From Pseudovibrio flavus (lineage in GTDB: Bacteria > Pseudomonadota > Alphaproteobacteria > Rhizobiales > Stappiaceae), in the NCBI RefSeq assembly GCF_009711345.1, contig NZ_SMMA01000054.1, positions 1 through 64,000 on the forward strand: 64,000 nt of DNA, in the 5' to 3' direction. The translations under genes were made by a program, and so were the position numbers. Positions within the stretch are counted from its first letter, which is position 1; every line of letters begins with the position of its first letter. Shown here piece after piece: positions 17,814-26,588 of the stretch. A model generated the notes under the pieces. The model did no database searches and was not told where the DNA came from. It saw nothing but the letters and a program-made list of their open reading frames with translations.

Positions 17814-19958
17814 ATGGCTGAGCGCTCTTTTGCCGGAGAAGTTGAAAAGCTGAAGCTTGGGGCAGGGGAAACCTTTTCGGGTGAAGGCATTCTGGCAATA
17901 ACCAAGGCATTGCTTGAAAACGGCGTCGGGTATGTCGGCGGCTATCAAGGCTCGCCAATTTCGCACCTTATGGATGTGCTTGCTGATGCTCAGGATATTC
18001 TGGGTGAGTTGGGTGTGCATTTCGAGGCATCGGCCTCTGAGGCAACCGCTACAGCAATGCTCGCGGCCTCGGTCCACTATCCAATTCGCGGTGCCGTCAC
18101 CTATAAGTCTGTGGTGGGTACGAACGTTGCCTCTGACGCGCTGTCCAACCTCGCATCTGGCGGTGTAACAGGCGGCTCTCTCATCATTATCGGTGAAGAC
18201 TACGGTGAAGGCTCCTCTATCATGCAGGAGCGCACTTACGCATTCGCTATGAAATCTCAGGTCTGGATGCTGGATCCGCGCCCGAACCTGCCATCCATCG
18301 TTAAATCCGTAGGTGATGGTTTCGCGTTGTCGGAAGCCTCCAATACGCCGGTTATGTTGCAGGTTCGCATTCGATCCTGCCACGTCCATGGCCACTTCAC
18401 TGCTTCTGACAACGTTCGCCCGTCGATGACCGTGACCGAAGCGCTGGAAAACCCGAAGCGCGACCTTAACCGTATTGTTCTTCCTCCGGCGAGCTATCTG
18501 CATGAGAATGAAAAGCTCACCAAGCGCTGGCCAGCGGCTGAAAAGTTCATTCTGGACAACAACGTCAACGAAGAGTTTGGTGACGCAGCGGGCAAAGTTG
18601 GCCTCATTGTTCAGGGTGGCAACTACAACACTGTTATCCGTGCATTGAACCGTCTTGAGCTGGCGAATATCTACGGCGACACAGACATTCACATTCTGTG
18701 TCTGAACGCGATCTACCCACTTTGCGAAAGCCAGATTCTGGACTTCTGCGACGGTAAGGACGCGGTCTTTGTTATCGAAGAAGGGCAGCCGAACTTTATG
18801 GAGCAGACCATCGGTCACATGCTCTACAAGAACGGCTGCAAGACCAAGCTAGAAGGCAAGGGTATGTTGCCTCTGGGTGGTGAGCTCACCGGCCAGATTA
18901 CGCTTGATGGTCTGGGCACTTTCTTCAAGACCCATGCGCCGGAGATGCTTCCGGCCGCCAAAGTGGCGCATAATGAACCGTCACCGGAAATTCCGGATCT
19001 CAGCAAAGTTCTGCCTCCGCGCCCGCCCGGTTTTTGTACCGGCTGTCCTGAACGTCCTATTTTTGCGGCGACGAAGCTTGTCGAAGAAGAGCTTGGCCCG
19101 CACCACATCGCATCGGATATCGGCTGTCACCTCTTTTCCATCATGCCGCCGTTTGATCTTGGCGCGACGACTATGGGCTACGGCCTTGGTCCGGCATCGG
19201 CCTCCGCATTCCATAACGCCAGTAAAGATGGCCGCAAGTCCATCTCCTTCGTGGGTGATGGCGGCTTCTGGCACAACGGCGTCGCTTCTTCTATCGGTAA
19301 CGCGGTGTTCAACAAAAACGATGGCGTGATTGTAATCGTCGATAACTACTATTCGGCGGCAACGGGCGGTCAGGACATTTTGTCTTCCCGCGCGGATAAC
19401 AAGACCAAACAGACCAAGAACTCCATCACCGAGGCTGTTCAGGGCATGGGGGTGAAGTGGGTTCGTCAGCTTGATCGCACCTATGATGTTACCAAGATGC
19501 GCGACACCTTGAAGGAGGCGCTGGCCTCTACCGAGGAAGGCCCGAAGGTCATTGTTGCGTCCTCAGAATGTATGCTGAACAAGCAGCGCCGCGTGAAGCC
19601 GCAAATGGCGAAAGCGGTCAAGGATGGCAAGCGCGTAGAGCGTCCACGCTTGGGCGTTGATGAAGATGTTTGCACCGGTGATCACGCTTGTATGCGTCTG
19701 TCGGGCTGTCCGTCACTCTCGGTGAAGGACACTGGCGATCCTCTGCGGGATGATCCAGTCGCGGCAATCGACCAGACCTGCGTTGGCTGCGGTAACTGCG
19801 GTGAGGTGGCCGATGCTGCAGTCCTATGCCCGAGCTTTTACGAGGCGCGTATCGTTTCCAACCCGACAACTGCTGAAAAGAGCAGAGCAAAGCGCATAAA
19901 CCGGATTGTCAGCTGGCTGCAGAAGCGCCGCGACGCCCGCCGAATTGCTTTTGCCTAA
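17814..19958 (+). CDS. Indolepyruvate ferredoxin oxidoreductase-type alpha subunit
   Basis: This is the thiamine-diphosphate subunit of a 2-oxoacid:acceptor oxidoreductase. The N-terminal half is the pyrimidine-binding domain (GYQGSPISHLMD). The C-terminal TPP-binding domain has a GDGGFWHNG motif and a downstream NN-type loop (VDNYYSA). FCTGCPERP near residue 407 begins the catalytic half. A ferredoxin-like tail at about 616-690 carries cysteines for two iron-sulfur clusters, including CVGCGNCG. Next to an isatin hydrolase, isatinate, an aryl-glyoxylate, is a logical substrate, giving 2-aminobenzoyl-CoA. Indolepyruvate is the alternative. Confidence 0.88.
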   Translation: MAERSFAGEVEKLKLGAGETFSGEGILAITKALLENGVGYVGGYQGSPISHLMDVLADAQDILGELGVHFEASASEATATAMLAASVHYPIRGAVTYKSVVGTNVASDALSNLASGGVTGGSLIIIGEDYGEGSSIMQERTYAFAMKSQVWMLDPRPNLPSIVKSVGDGFALSEASNTPVMLQVRIRSCHVHGHFTASDNVRPSMTVTEALENPKRDLNRIVLPPASYLHENEKLTKRWPAAEKFILDNNVNEEFGDAAGKVGLIVQGGNYNTVIRALNRLELANIYGDTDIHILCLNAIYPLCESQILDFCDGKDAVFVIEEGQPNFMEQTIGHMLYKNGCKTKLEGKGMLPLGGELTGQITLDGLGTFFKTHAPEMLPAAKVAHNEPSPEIPDLSKVLPPRPPGFCTGCPERPIFAATKLVEEELGPHHIASDIGCHLFSIMPPFDLGATTMGYGLGPASASAFHNASKDGRKSISFVGDGGFWHNGVASSIGNAVFNKNDGVIVIVDNYYSAATGGQDILSSRADNKTKQTKNSITEAVQGMGVKWVRQLDRTYDVTKMRDTLKEALASTEEGPKVIVASSECMLNKQRRVKPQMAKAVKDGKRVERPRLGVDEDVCTGDHACMRLSGCPSLSVKDTGDPLRDDPVAAIDQTCVGCGNCGEVADAAVLCPSFYEARIVSNPTTAEKSRAKRINRIVSWLQKRRDARRIAFA

Positions 19959-19969
19959 GGATTTGAACC

Positions 19970-21532
19970 ATGAATATGCAGGCTCCTTCCCGTTTAGTTG
20001 CTCGTCGCTCTCCCGGTCCTGATGGTGAAAGCATCATCACGCTGGCAGCGCTGGCCGTCGGTGGCCAGGGCGGCGGTGTGCTGACAAACTGGATCACGGC
20101 CGTTGCCGAGGCAAACGGTTATCGTGCGCAGTCTACCTCCGTGGCAGGCGTGGCTCAGAGAACTGGCGCGACGATCTACTACATCGAGATGTGCCGCGAT
20201 ACCGGCCGCCAGCCAATCTTTGCTTTGTCTCCTTCTGAGGGCGATATCGACATCCTCATCGCCTCCGAGCTTATGGAAGCGGGCCGTGCCATCATGCGTG
20301 GCTTTGTTACCCCTAGCCGGACAACTGTGATCGCCTCCACCCATCGCATCCCTGCGGTGATGGAGAAGGTTGCTCCGGGCGATGGCCGCGCCGATGGCAA
20401 GGCGGTTCTGGATGCCATGGGCATTTCCGCAGATCATGTTGTTGCCTTCGATATGGAGACGGTAGCAAAGGAAGCAGGCTCGGTTATTTCCTCTTCTCTT
20501 CTTGGCGGTCTGGCAGGCTCCGGCTCTCTACCGTTCCCGAAAGAAAGCTACGAGGAAGTCATCAAGGCATCTGGCCGCGGTGTTGAAGCGTCCCTTCGTG
20601 CTTTCAAGCGCGCCTACGACTGTGCCGCAGGCAACGAGACACCGCCTCAGCCCGTGGCGCCAGTCGCTCCGGTTCCTGTTCTCGCCGTTCCTGCAAAACT
20701 GAAGAAGGCATGGACCGACCTTCAGGACCGTCTATCGCGTCTGCCTGCACCTGTTCAGGAAATGGCAGGTCTCGGCCTTAAGAAGACCGTTGACTATCAG
20801 GATGTTGCCTACGGCAGCGAGTATCTCGATAGGTTAGAGCAGGTCGCAAAGATGGATAGCGCACCGTTCAAGATGACTGAGGCTGCTGCCAAGTACATTG
20901 CCCGCGCTCTTTGTTACGACGACATTCTCCGCGTTGCTGATCTTAAAACCCGCGCAACCCGTTTTGCCCGCGTTAAAGACGAGGTCTCCGTCAAGGACGA
21001 TCAGGTTCTGATGCTGACGGAATACTTCCACCCGCGCTTCGAAGAGTTTGTAACGACACTGCCAGCAGGTCTTGGCCGCAAGCTGTCTCGCAGCAAAGGC
21101 GTTGAGGCATTCTATACCAAGCACTTTGATAAGGGACGCCGCATCCGAACCGACAAACTTGGCGGTTTTGCTATGCTTTACCTCGTCAGCTCCTTGCGTC
21201 CTTGGCGGCGCAAACTGATGCGCCACGAAAGCGAGATGAAGCATGTAGATGCATGGTTCGCGACCGTTCTGCGGGTAGCTGCAAGTGACAAGGCTCTGGC
21301 AAGCGAACTGCTTGCTAACTATCGCTTGATCAAAGGCTATTCAGATACGCACGCTCGCGGCCTTTCCAAGTTCGCCCGTGTAATGGGCGCTTTGGAAATG
21401 CTGGAAGGTAGAGAGGATGCCGCTGACTGGATGCGGCGTCTGCGTATTGCGGCGCTTGATGATGTTGACGGTGAGGCGCTGGACGGTGCTTTGGCAACCG
21501 TCGCATCATTTGCCTCCGCCGAAGCCGCCTGA
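19970..21532 (+). CDS. Indolepyruvate oxidoreductase beta-type subunit with C-terminal extension
   Basis: Residues 1-200 form the gamma/beta-type domain of 2-oxoacid oxidoreductases, with the glycine-rich motif VGGQGGGVLTNW that handles CoA. The remaining 300 residues are an extra helical domain, probably the DUF6537 type. Archaeal IorB lacks it and is only about 200 residues. A proline/valine linker (about 220-240) joins the halves. The gene follows the alpha subunit by 11 bases, so the two make one enzyme. The extra domain may replace a ferredoxin or scaffold electron transfer in aerobic bacteria, but its function is not known to me. Confidence 0.82.
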   Translation: MNMQAPSRLVARRSPGPDGESIITLAALAVGGQGGGVLTNWITAVAEANGYRAQSTSVAGVAQRTGATIYYIEMCRDTGRQPIFALSPSEGDIDILIASELMEAGRAIMRGFVTPSRTTVIASTHRIPAVMEKVAPGDGRADGKAVLDAMGISADHVVAFDMETVAKEAGSVISSSLLGGLAGSGSLPFPKESYEEVIKASGRGVEASLRAFKRAYDCAAGNETPPQPVAPVAPVPVLAVPAKLKKAWTDLQDRLSRLPAPVQEMAGLGLKKTVDYQDVAYGSEYLDRLEQVAKMDSAPFKMTEAAAKYIARALCYDDILRVADLKTRATRFARVKDEVSVKDDQVLMLTEYFHPRFEEFVTTLPAGLGRKLSRSKGVEAFYTKHFDKGRRIRTDKLGGFAMLYLVSSLRPWRRKLMRHESEMKHVDAWFATVLRVAASDKALASELLANYRLIKGYSDTHARGLSKFARVMGALEMLEGREDAADWMRRLRIAALDDVDGEALDGALATVASFASAEAA

Positions 21533-21566
21533 CCGCATTTCTCAGCGTATAATGCTGTAGGCGGTG

Positions 21567-22025
21567 CTAGCGGCTGGTGTGGTGGCGGATGTCCAGCATA
21601 ATGGAAATAGCCCGCGCAACATCTGGCTCTGAAACGCCTTCAAACAGCTCGTCCACCCAGCCGCGATGTTCGGCTGTTACGTGGTCCATGAGCTTGCGTC
21701 CCTTCTCAGTGGTTTTCACAAGATGGGCGCGGCGGTCATTTTGAATGCTCTGGCGCTCAACCAGCCCTTCCTCAACCAGCTTTTCGATGATGCCGGTAAC
21801 GTTGCCATTGGAAACGACGAGCTGCTCGGAAAGCTCCGTCATCCGCAGTCCATCAGGATGCGCGCAAAGGGTCGCCATCACGTCAAAACGCGGCAGGGTC
21901 ATGTCATGCTCATTGCGCAGTCGTTCTCGCAGGTTGCTCTCAACACTGCGAACGGCTTTTAGCATCTGAAGCCACAAACGCACCCTCTGTGTTGCCAAAG
22001 AGGGGTCTTTGATCTGGTGGGACAT
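21567..22025 (-). CDS. MarR-family transcriptional regulator
   Basis: This second MarR protein of the aromatic region, 152 residues long, has the core NGNVTGIIEKLVEEGLVERQ and wing NDRRAHLVKTTEKG. It is convergent with the oxidoreductase operon and divergent from the DUF3291 gene. The sequence NVTGIIEKLV resembles MarR proteins of hydroxycinnamate and benzoyl-CoA control, some of which bind aryl-CoA thioesters. That would suit 2-aminobenzoyl-CoA sensing; this is inference. Confidence 0.85.
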   Translation of the reverse strand: MSHQIKDPSLATQRVRLWLQMLKAVRSVESNLRERLRNEHDMTLPRFDVMATLCAHPDGLRMTELSEQLVVSNGNVTGIIEKLVEEGLVERQSIQNDRRAHLVKTTEKGRKLMDHVTAEHRGWVDELFEGVSEPDVARAISIMLDIRHHTSR

Positions 22026-22295
22026 GGATTCATCCTTGGCAAATTCACCTCCCCAATAACATTATGGCGGCCCAATCTCAATTTCTGCGAGAAAACGCTT
22101 GTGACTTATGCAGGTGGAGTGAGCCAGCCCTAGGGGAAGTGCGGTCTAACGGAAGGGCCAATTCATCATTGATGATTAAAAATACTTAGCGCGGCCGTTG
22201 AATTCGGCACTGCCTTAAGGGCATGCTGCATTGATTTTTGAGTCGTTACTGGCGGCTAAGTGTAACTGTTTTTAAATTTTGCCAATTGGGTTTCA
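22026..22295. other. Divergent intergenic region without a clear motif
   Basis: This 270-base gap separates the MarR gene (minus) from the DUF3291 gene (plus) and must hold both promoters. I find no convincing palindrome, terminator or small gene in it. Confidence 0.4.
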
Positions 22296-22865
22296 ATGCA
22301 AGGATTTCGGCTAGCCGTCTACACTTTCAATCAGTTCGTTGCGCCCTACGAGTCTGAGCAGATTAAAGGGTTCCGCGACGCCGAACCTGCTACGATGTTA
22401 GCGATTGAAGGCTCCGAGGGCTTTATTGCACGTTCCGGTTATGGAGGTGACGACGGGCTATCGAGTTGGGGCGAGCAGGTCTTTCCCAAGTGCTGGACCA
22501 ATGACAACGGCGATGATTGGGCACCGTCCACGCTGTCTCTCTGGGCGTCTGTAGAGACAATAATGGCAGCGACTTATCACGGCCTTCACAGGCAGGTGCT
22601 TAAGCAGGGGAAGGGCTGGCACATCCGAGCAGATCACATACCCGAGTATGTTTTGTGGTGGGTTCGTGAGGGTGATGCCCCTGACTGGACGCAGGCCGTG
22701 CAGCGCTTTGAAATGCTTTTGGACCACGGTGCGCAGCCGAATGCCTTCAGCTTTAGTAAGCTATTTGACCCGCTAGGAAGCCCGATTAAACCGGATATGG
22801 AGAGGGTAAAGCAACTGGCGCAGCTGAACGCGGAATTCGCCCGAAAAGATGTGGCCGCCCTTTAG
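22296..22865 (+). CDS. DUF3291-like protein
   Basis: This 189-residue cytoplasmic protein of unknown function shows the DUF3291 pattern: an N-terminal LAVYTFNQFVAPYESEQIKGF, a central VWAS-like element (SLWASVETIMAATYHGLHRQVL) and the diagnostic YVLWWVREGDAPDWTQA followed by HGAQPNAFSF. DUF3291 proteins are thought to have an antibiotic-monooxygenase-like alpha/beta barrel fold. It lies alone after the aromatic region and may be controlled by the divergent MarR. I assign no activity. Confidence 0.65.
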   Translation: MQGFRLAVYTFNQFVAPYESEQIKGFRDAEPATMLAIEGSEGFIARSGYGGDDGLSSWGEQVFPKCWTNDNGDDWAPSTLSLWASVETIMAATYHGLHRQVLKQGKGWHIRADHIPEYVLWWVREGDAPDWTQAVQRFEMLLDHGAQPNAFSFSKLFDPLGSPIKPDMERVKQLAQLNAEFARKDVAAL

Positions 22866-22898
22866 AGAGCCGCCATGTGGCGGTAGCCGCAACTACCT

Positions 22899-22991
22899 TC
22901 AAGGGTTTGGGCGCAAGCTAAGCCAAACCAGAAACCCGATGTAAGTGAATACGGTAAGGTTTAGCGCCGTGTCTATAAGCTGTCCGCTCAT
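22899..22991 (-). CDS. 30-residue single-pass membrane peptide coupled to the BCCT gene
   Basis: A 30-codon frame starts at ATG 22991, overlapping the BCCT stop (ATGA), with a very strong GGGAGGAG ribosome site 5 bases upstream inside the BCCT gene. The peptide starts MSGQLIDTALNLT and has one hydrophobic segment from about residue 9 to 26, ending RPNP. The ribosome site, overlap and clean transmembrane profile support real translation. It could be a small accessory subunit of the carrier. I know of no named family for it. Confidence 0.65.
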   Translation of the reverse strand: MSGQLIDTALNLTVFTYIGFLVWLSLRPNP

Positions 22992-24520
22992 TTGTGCTCC
23001 TCCCGCTTCAGGGTCTTAAAGAGGCAAACCGCCAGCACTGGCACAATGAAAACAAAGGCTATGGCCGACAGTGCGATGATGGACCGGACCAGCGAGATAT
23101 CGCCAACGAGCACCATCGCAAGGCCGAGCGCTCCCAAGATTCCGCCCCAGATTGTTCTGATGCGCGGTGTCGGGTTTTCATCGCCTCCTGTGCCAATCAT
23201 TGCCAGAGTAAATCCGGCGCTGACAACGCTGGTAACAACAAACAAAAATGCGGCAATTATGGTGGCAGTGCGGGTAACACCGTCCAGCGGGAACTTTTCC
23301 AGCAATGCGAAGGTGGTTGCGTCAAGATTGGCGCTGTTTACTGCCGAGAGAGCCCCTTCCTGCCTTAGAGCATCAAAGAAGCCTAGTCCGCCGAACACGC
23401 CAAACCAAAGAATAGAAAAGAGCGTCGGTGCAACGATAACGCCTACAAGAAACTCCCGAATGGTTCGCCCACGGGAGATACGGGCAATGAAAATACCAAC
23501 GAACGGTGACCATGCCAGCCACCAGATCATGTAGTTAAGCGTCCAGCCTTGGAACCAGTCCACCAAGCCCTGCTCAAAAAAGCCTGCCGTTGCAAATCCG
23601 GCTGGCAGCACTTCAAAGAGATAACGCCCAAAACCTGAAACAATGCCGTTCATAAGGTATGAGGTTGGGCCAAGCACAAGCAGATAGACCATCAAGCCAA
23701 CGGCAATAAGCATTGCAGCGTTGGAAAGCTTGGCCATACCGTCGCCAAGCTCTTTTCTGAGCGGAATAACAAAGGCAATACACATTGCCGCAAATACGGG
23801 GATGGTCAGCAGATCGGTGTCAGTAATGCCGATGAGCCCAGCAAGGCCCGTTTGCACCTGAAAAACGCCCATGGCCAAAGAACCGGCCAAGCCCACCGCA
23901 ATAGCGACGATAGATAGAAGATCGAAAAGCCACGCTAGAGCTTTGGTCCAGCGTGCTTCGCCCAAAGCCTCAAGTAGAGGGGCGCTAAGCAAAAGCGTTC
24001 GCCCGCGCCGAAAGGCAAAGTAGGCGATAATCAACCCGACAACACCGTAGATTGCCCACGCATGAAAGCCCCAGTTTACATAGGTCACAAACAGCGCGTA
24101 GCCCGCTGCTTGCGGGTCATCGGTAAACTGTCTCAGTTCTTCGAAGTGGGTGAGAGGCTCGGCAGCGCCGTAGAATAAAAGCCCAACGCCCATGCCAGCT
24201 GCAAACAGCATGGCTATCCAAGCAGGCGTAGAAAACTCCGGCTCGCAGCCATCAGGGCCAAGGCGCACGTCTCCATAGCGGGAAAGAGCAAGATAGATGG
24301 CTATGAATAAAAGCCCGCTCGCTTCCAGCATAATAAACCAGCCGCGGCTATCAAACTGGGTAGCCACTGCACTGGCGGCCAGCTCTCCCAGTCCTTGCGG
24401 ATCAGCAATCCCCCAGATCGCAATGCCAGCGCTGATAAGAAGCGCGATAACGAGCAGCGGACTTGGAGATTTTGCACCCATGATCTCAAATCTTCCGGTT
24501 TGGACGTCGCTTGTAGCCAA
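22988..24520 (-). CDS. BCCT-family betaine/carnitine/choline transporter
   Basis: This secondary transporter of quaternary amines or similar zwitterions has about 12 transmembrane helices over 510 residues. The family signature MIWWLAWSPFVGIFIARISRG lies near residue 330. The protein has only a short C-terminal tail (LKREEHK), so osmosensing tails of the BetP type are absent. It may therefore be a nutrient carrier rather than an osmoregulator. A 30-residue membrane peptide is coupled to its stop. It is separate from the RpiR operon by 168 bases. Confidence 0.9.
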   Translation of the reverse strand: MATSDVQTGRFEIMGAKSPSPLLVIALLISAGIAIWGIADPQGLGELAASAVATQFDSRGWFIMLEASGLLFIAIYLALSRYGDVRLGPDGCEPEFSTPAWIAMLFAAGMGVGLLFYGAAEPLTHFEELRQFTDDPQAAGYALFVTYVNWGFHAWAIYGVVGLIIAYFAFRRGRTLLLSAPLLEALGEARWTKALAWLFDLLSIVAIAVGLAGSLAMGVFQVQTGLAGLIGITDTDLLTIPVFAAMCIAFVIPLRKELGDGMAKLSNAAMLIAVGLMVYLLVLGPTSYLMNGIVSGFGRYLFEVLPAGFATAGFFEQGLVDWFQGWTLNYMIWWLAWSPFVGIFIARISRGRTIREFLVGVIVAPTLFSILWFGVFGGLGFFDALRQEGALSAVNSANLDATTFALLEKFPLDGVTRTATIIAAFLFVVTSVVSAGFTLAMIGTGGDENPTPRIRTIWGGILGALGLAMVLVGDISLVRSIIALSAIAFVFIVPVLAVCLFKTLKREEHK

Positions 24521-24688
24521 AGGCAGAAGCGAGTGCAGGTTTTGAGTATGGTCTAGGCCATGTAACCGGAAAAACTATAGAGGCTCGTCCATAGGTTGTC
24601 TATCAACGCGGACAAGCTAAAGCCGCTTTCTTAAGTCCAATAAATGGGAGAGTTTATCTAGGGCTACTGAATGTTGGGTGCTTAAGCG

Positions 24689-25573
24689 TCAGTCACCAAT
24701 TGGCGTATTACGGCGGTCGGTGATCACGTTGCTGATCGTCTCTTTAACCCGTCTTAGCCTTTGCATCACATCAGGGCCGATCTCCTGCGCAACTGCTGTG
24801 GCAAGGTAATCCAGCAACAAAAGCTGAGAGTATCTGATCGGTGATGGCGTCAGGATGTTCTCCGGTTCGCTAACCTCAATCGTCAACGCAAGATCAGAGT
24901 GTTCTTCTAGCTTGGAGTTGGACCGCGTAACGGAGATAACCCGTGCACCAGCCTCCCGAGCAACGCGCACGGTATCCAGAACGAGCGGCAGCTCACCGGA
25001 TGCTGAAAAGACAATCAGAATGTCTTCGGGCGTTAAAGTAGCGGCGATCATTCGCTGCTGATAACCATCAGAGCTGTGACTGACCGTCAGCCCCAAGCGG
25101 AAAAGACGGTTTACCGTCTCCGAAGCAACGTTCGCAGAAGCTCCGCCCATACCAACAACTTCAATGCGGCGAGCAGCGAGAACGAGCTTGGCAGCCTTGG
25201 TAATTTTCTTCGGCGTGATAGAGGCTTTCACCGCATCCAGCGCTTGATAAGCCGTGGCGGTGATGTGCTCTAGATGAGCCGATAAAGGATCCGATAGCTC
25301 GGTTGGTTCGCGGTGAAAGTTGCGTGCAAGCGCTAGTGACTGTGCAAGCGCAATGCGAAAATCTGGAAGGCCCTCGTACCCCTTACGGCGACAGAACCGG
25401 ATCAGCGTTGCCTCGGTAACACGGGCAGAGACAGCGAGCTGGCTCATGGGCAAGTCGATAAACTTCTCCGGCTTCTCCAGTATCAGCTCGGTAATACGCC
25501 GTTCGGCAGGGCTTACAGAATCGCTTCCGTGTTTCAGCTCGGTTAGGAGATCGACGTTCTTGTTCACACTCAT
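24689..25573 (-). CDS. MurR/RpiR-family transcriptional regulator
   Basis: This 294-residue regulator has an N-terminal RpiR helix-turn-helix (about 20-80, with ARVTEATLIRFCRRKGYEGLPDFR) and a C-terminal SIS sugar-phosphate isomerase-like domain (about 125-255, with VGMGGASANVA and VFSASGE). Such proteins sense phosphorylated sugars or small metabolites. It follows the SDR by 7 bases on the minus strand. It probably controls both the SDR operon and the divergent Rid-fusion/enolase genes. Confidence 0.85.
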   Translation of the reverse strand: MSVNKNVDLLTELKHGSDSVSPAERRITELILEKPEKFIDLPMSQLAVSARVTEATLIRFCRRKGYEGLPDFRIALAQSLALARNFHREPTELSDPLSAHLEHITATAYQALDAVKASITPKKITKAAKLVLAARRIEVVGMGGASANVASETVNRLFRLGLTVSHSSDGYQQRMIAATLTPEDILIVFSASGELPLVLDTVRVAREAGARVISVTRSNSKLEEHSDLALTIEVSEPENILTPSPIRYSQLLLLDYLATAVAQEIGPDVMQRLRRVKETISNVITDRRNTPIGD

Positions 25574-25580
25574 AATTTGC

Positions 25581-26363
25581 TCAGCGCCTCACAAATGGAA
25601 CCTGAGTGAATGCCTCTGGCATCTCCGGTGTGCCTGCAGTCAAACCGCCATCAACGGGAATGGAAGCGCCGGTAATCATCCGCGCTCCGCTACCTAGCAA
25701 GAACATCGCGACAGCGGCTATATCCTCAGGTGTAGAGACATCACGAAGCGGATAGAAACGAGAGACGTTTTCCATCACCTCCGGATTGTTCTTCTGCCGC
25801 TCATCCCAAGCGCGGGTGCGAACGGTTCCCGGGCAGATCGTGTTGGCGCGAAGGCCCTGACCACCATACTCAACCGCTATGCTACGGGTAAAGCTGTTCA
25901 GCGCGGCTTTCGCAGCCGAATATGCAGGGTGGCCGAAGGAGCCCAGCCCATTCACACTGGAAATGGCGATGTAGCGTGAATCCGTTTCACCTATTAGATC
26001 GGCCAGAGCTGCTTTAAAGCAGGTGAAGGCAGCGGTGAGGTTGAGCTGGATATCCTGCTCCCACTGGTCAAGCGAAGTTCTGTCCAGCGTCTCGGCAGTC
26101 GCAACTCCGGCGTTATTGATCAGCGCATTGGGCGGGCCGACCTGCGCGCGCACCTGCTCAAAAGCAGAAGTGACTGAGCGGGCATCTGTTACATCGCAGT
26201 GGATGCAAGCAATATCAATGTGTTGGCGAACGGTATCCAGCGCATCCTCGCGGTTGTCGAGTATGGCCACGCGCGCACCCTGCGCGTGCGCAGCTGATGC
26301 AATGGCAAGGCCGATATCGCCAGCCCCGCCAGTGACCACTATGCGCCTGTCTTTAAGTTCCAT
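25581..26363 (-). CDS. Short-chain dehydrogenase/reductase
   Basis: This classical SDR has the cofactor motif TGGAGDIG, an NNAG motif, the catalytic serines of ISSVNG, and YSAAK. The C-terminus has the CPGTVRTRAWDER loop and IPVDGG. The start at MELKDRR follows a GAGGGCGG ribosome-like stretch, and the 22-residue upstream extension looks spurious. Together with an enolase-family dehydratase and a creatininase-like hydrolase across the divergent promoter, it probably oxidises a sugar, sugar acid or lactam. The substrate is unknown. Confidence 0.85.
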   Translation of the reverse strand: MELKDRRIVVTGGAGDIGLAIASAAHAQGARVAILDNREDALDTVRQHIDIACIHCDVTDARSVTSAFEQVRAQVGPPNALINNAGVATAETLDRTSLDQWEQDIQLNLTAAFTCFKAALADLIGETDSRYIAISSVNGLGSFGHPAYSAAKAALNSFTRSIAVEYGGQGLRANTICPGTVRTRAWDERQKNNPEVMENVSRFYPLRDVSTPEDIAAVAMFLLGSGARMITGASIPVDGGLTAGTPEMPEAFTQVPFVRR

Positions 26364-26588
26364 GGTTCGCCGCCCTCGAACGAAATCAGTAGTTACACAT
26401 AGATTATTGATAGGTGTAATAGCAGTCAAGCTACAAAAATCGCTTCACATATACGCGAAACTACGCTTATGTTTATAGTGAAACTACGAGGTGAGTTGAT
26501 TCTGATTGCCGCTGCGTCTGCTCGGGTTTGCGAGCGCGAACGCGCGTAGCGGTCTCACCTCTTTGCAGGGCGGCTAAAGGTATTTGAA
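26364..26588. promoter_or_regulatory. Divergent control region of the RpiR/enolase cluster
   Basis: This AT-rich gap separates the SDR-RpiR operon from the Rid-fusion gene. AGTTACACATAG and AGTGAAACTACG-type strings, including two GAAACTACG copies near 26456 and 26480, could be regulator half-sites. I cannot define a convincing operator. Confidence 0.35.

Noticed and set aside
17781-18818. 345-codon open frame antisense to the oxidoreductase alpha gene
   Set aside because: It lies wholly opposite a strongly recognised gene, lacks a ribosome site and has no recognisable motif. Long antisense frames are expected from the codon bias of the sense strand.
22868-22883. CCGCC/GGCGG hairpin after the DUF3291 gene
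   Set aside because: The stem is short and lacks a T-run on either side; evidence for a terminator is too thin.
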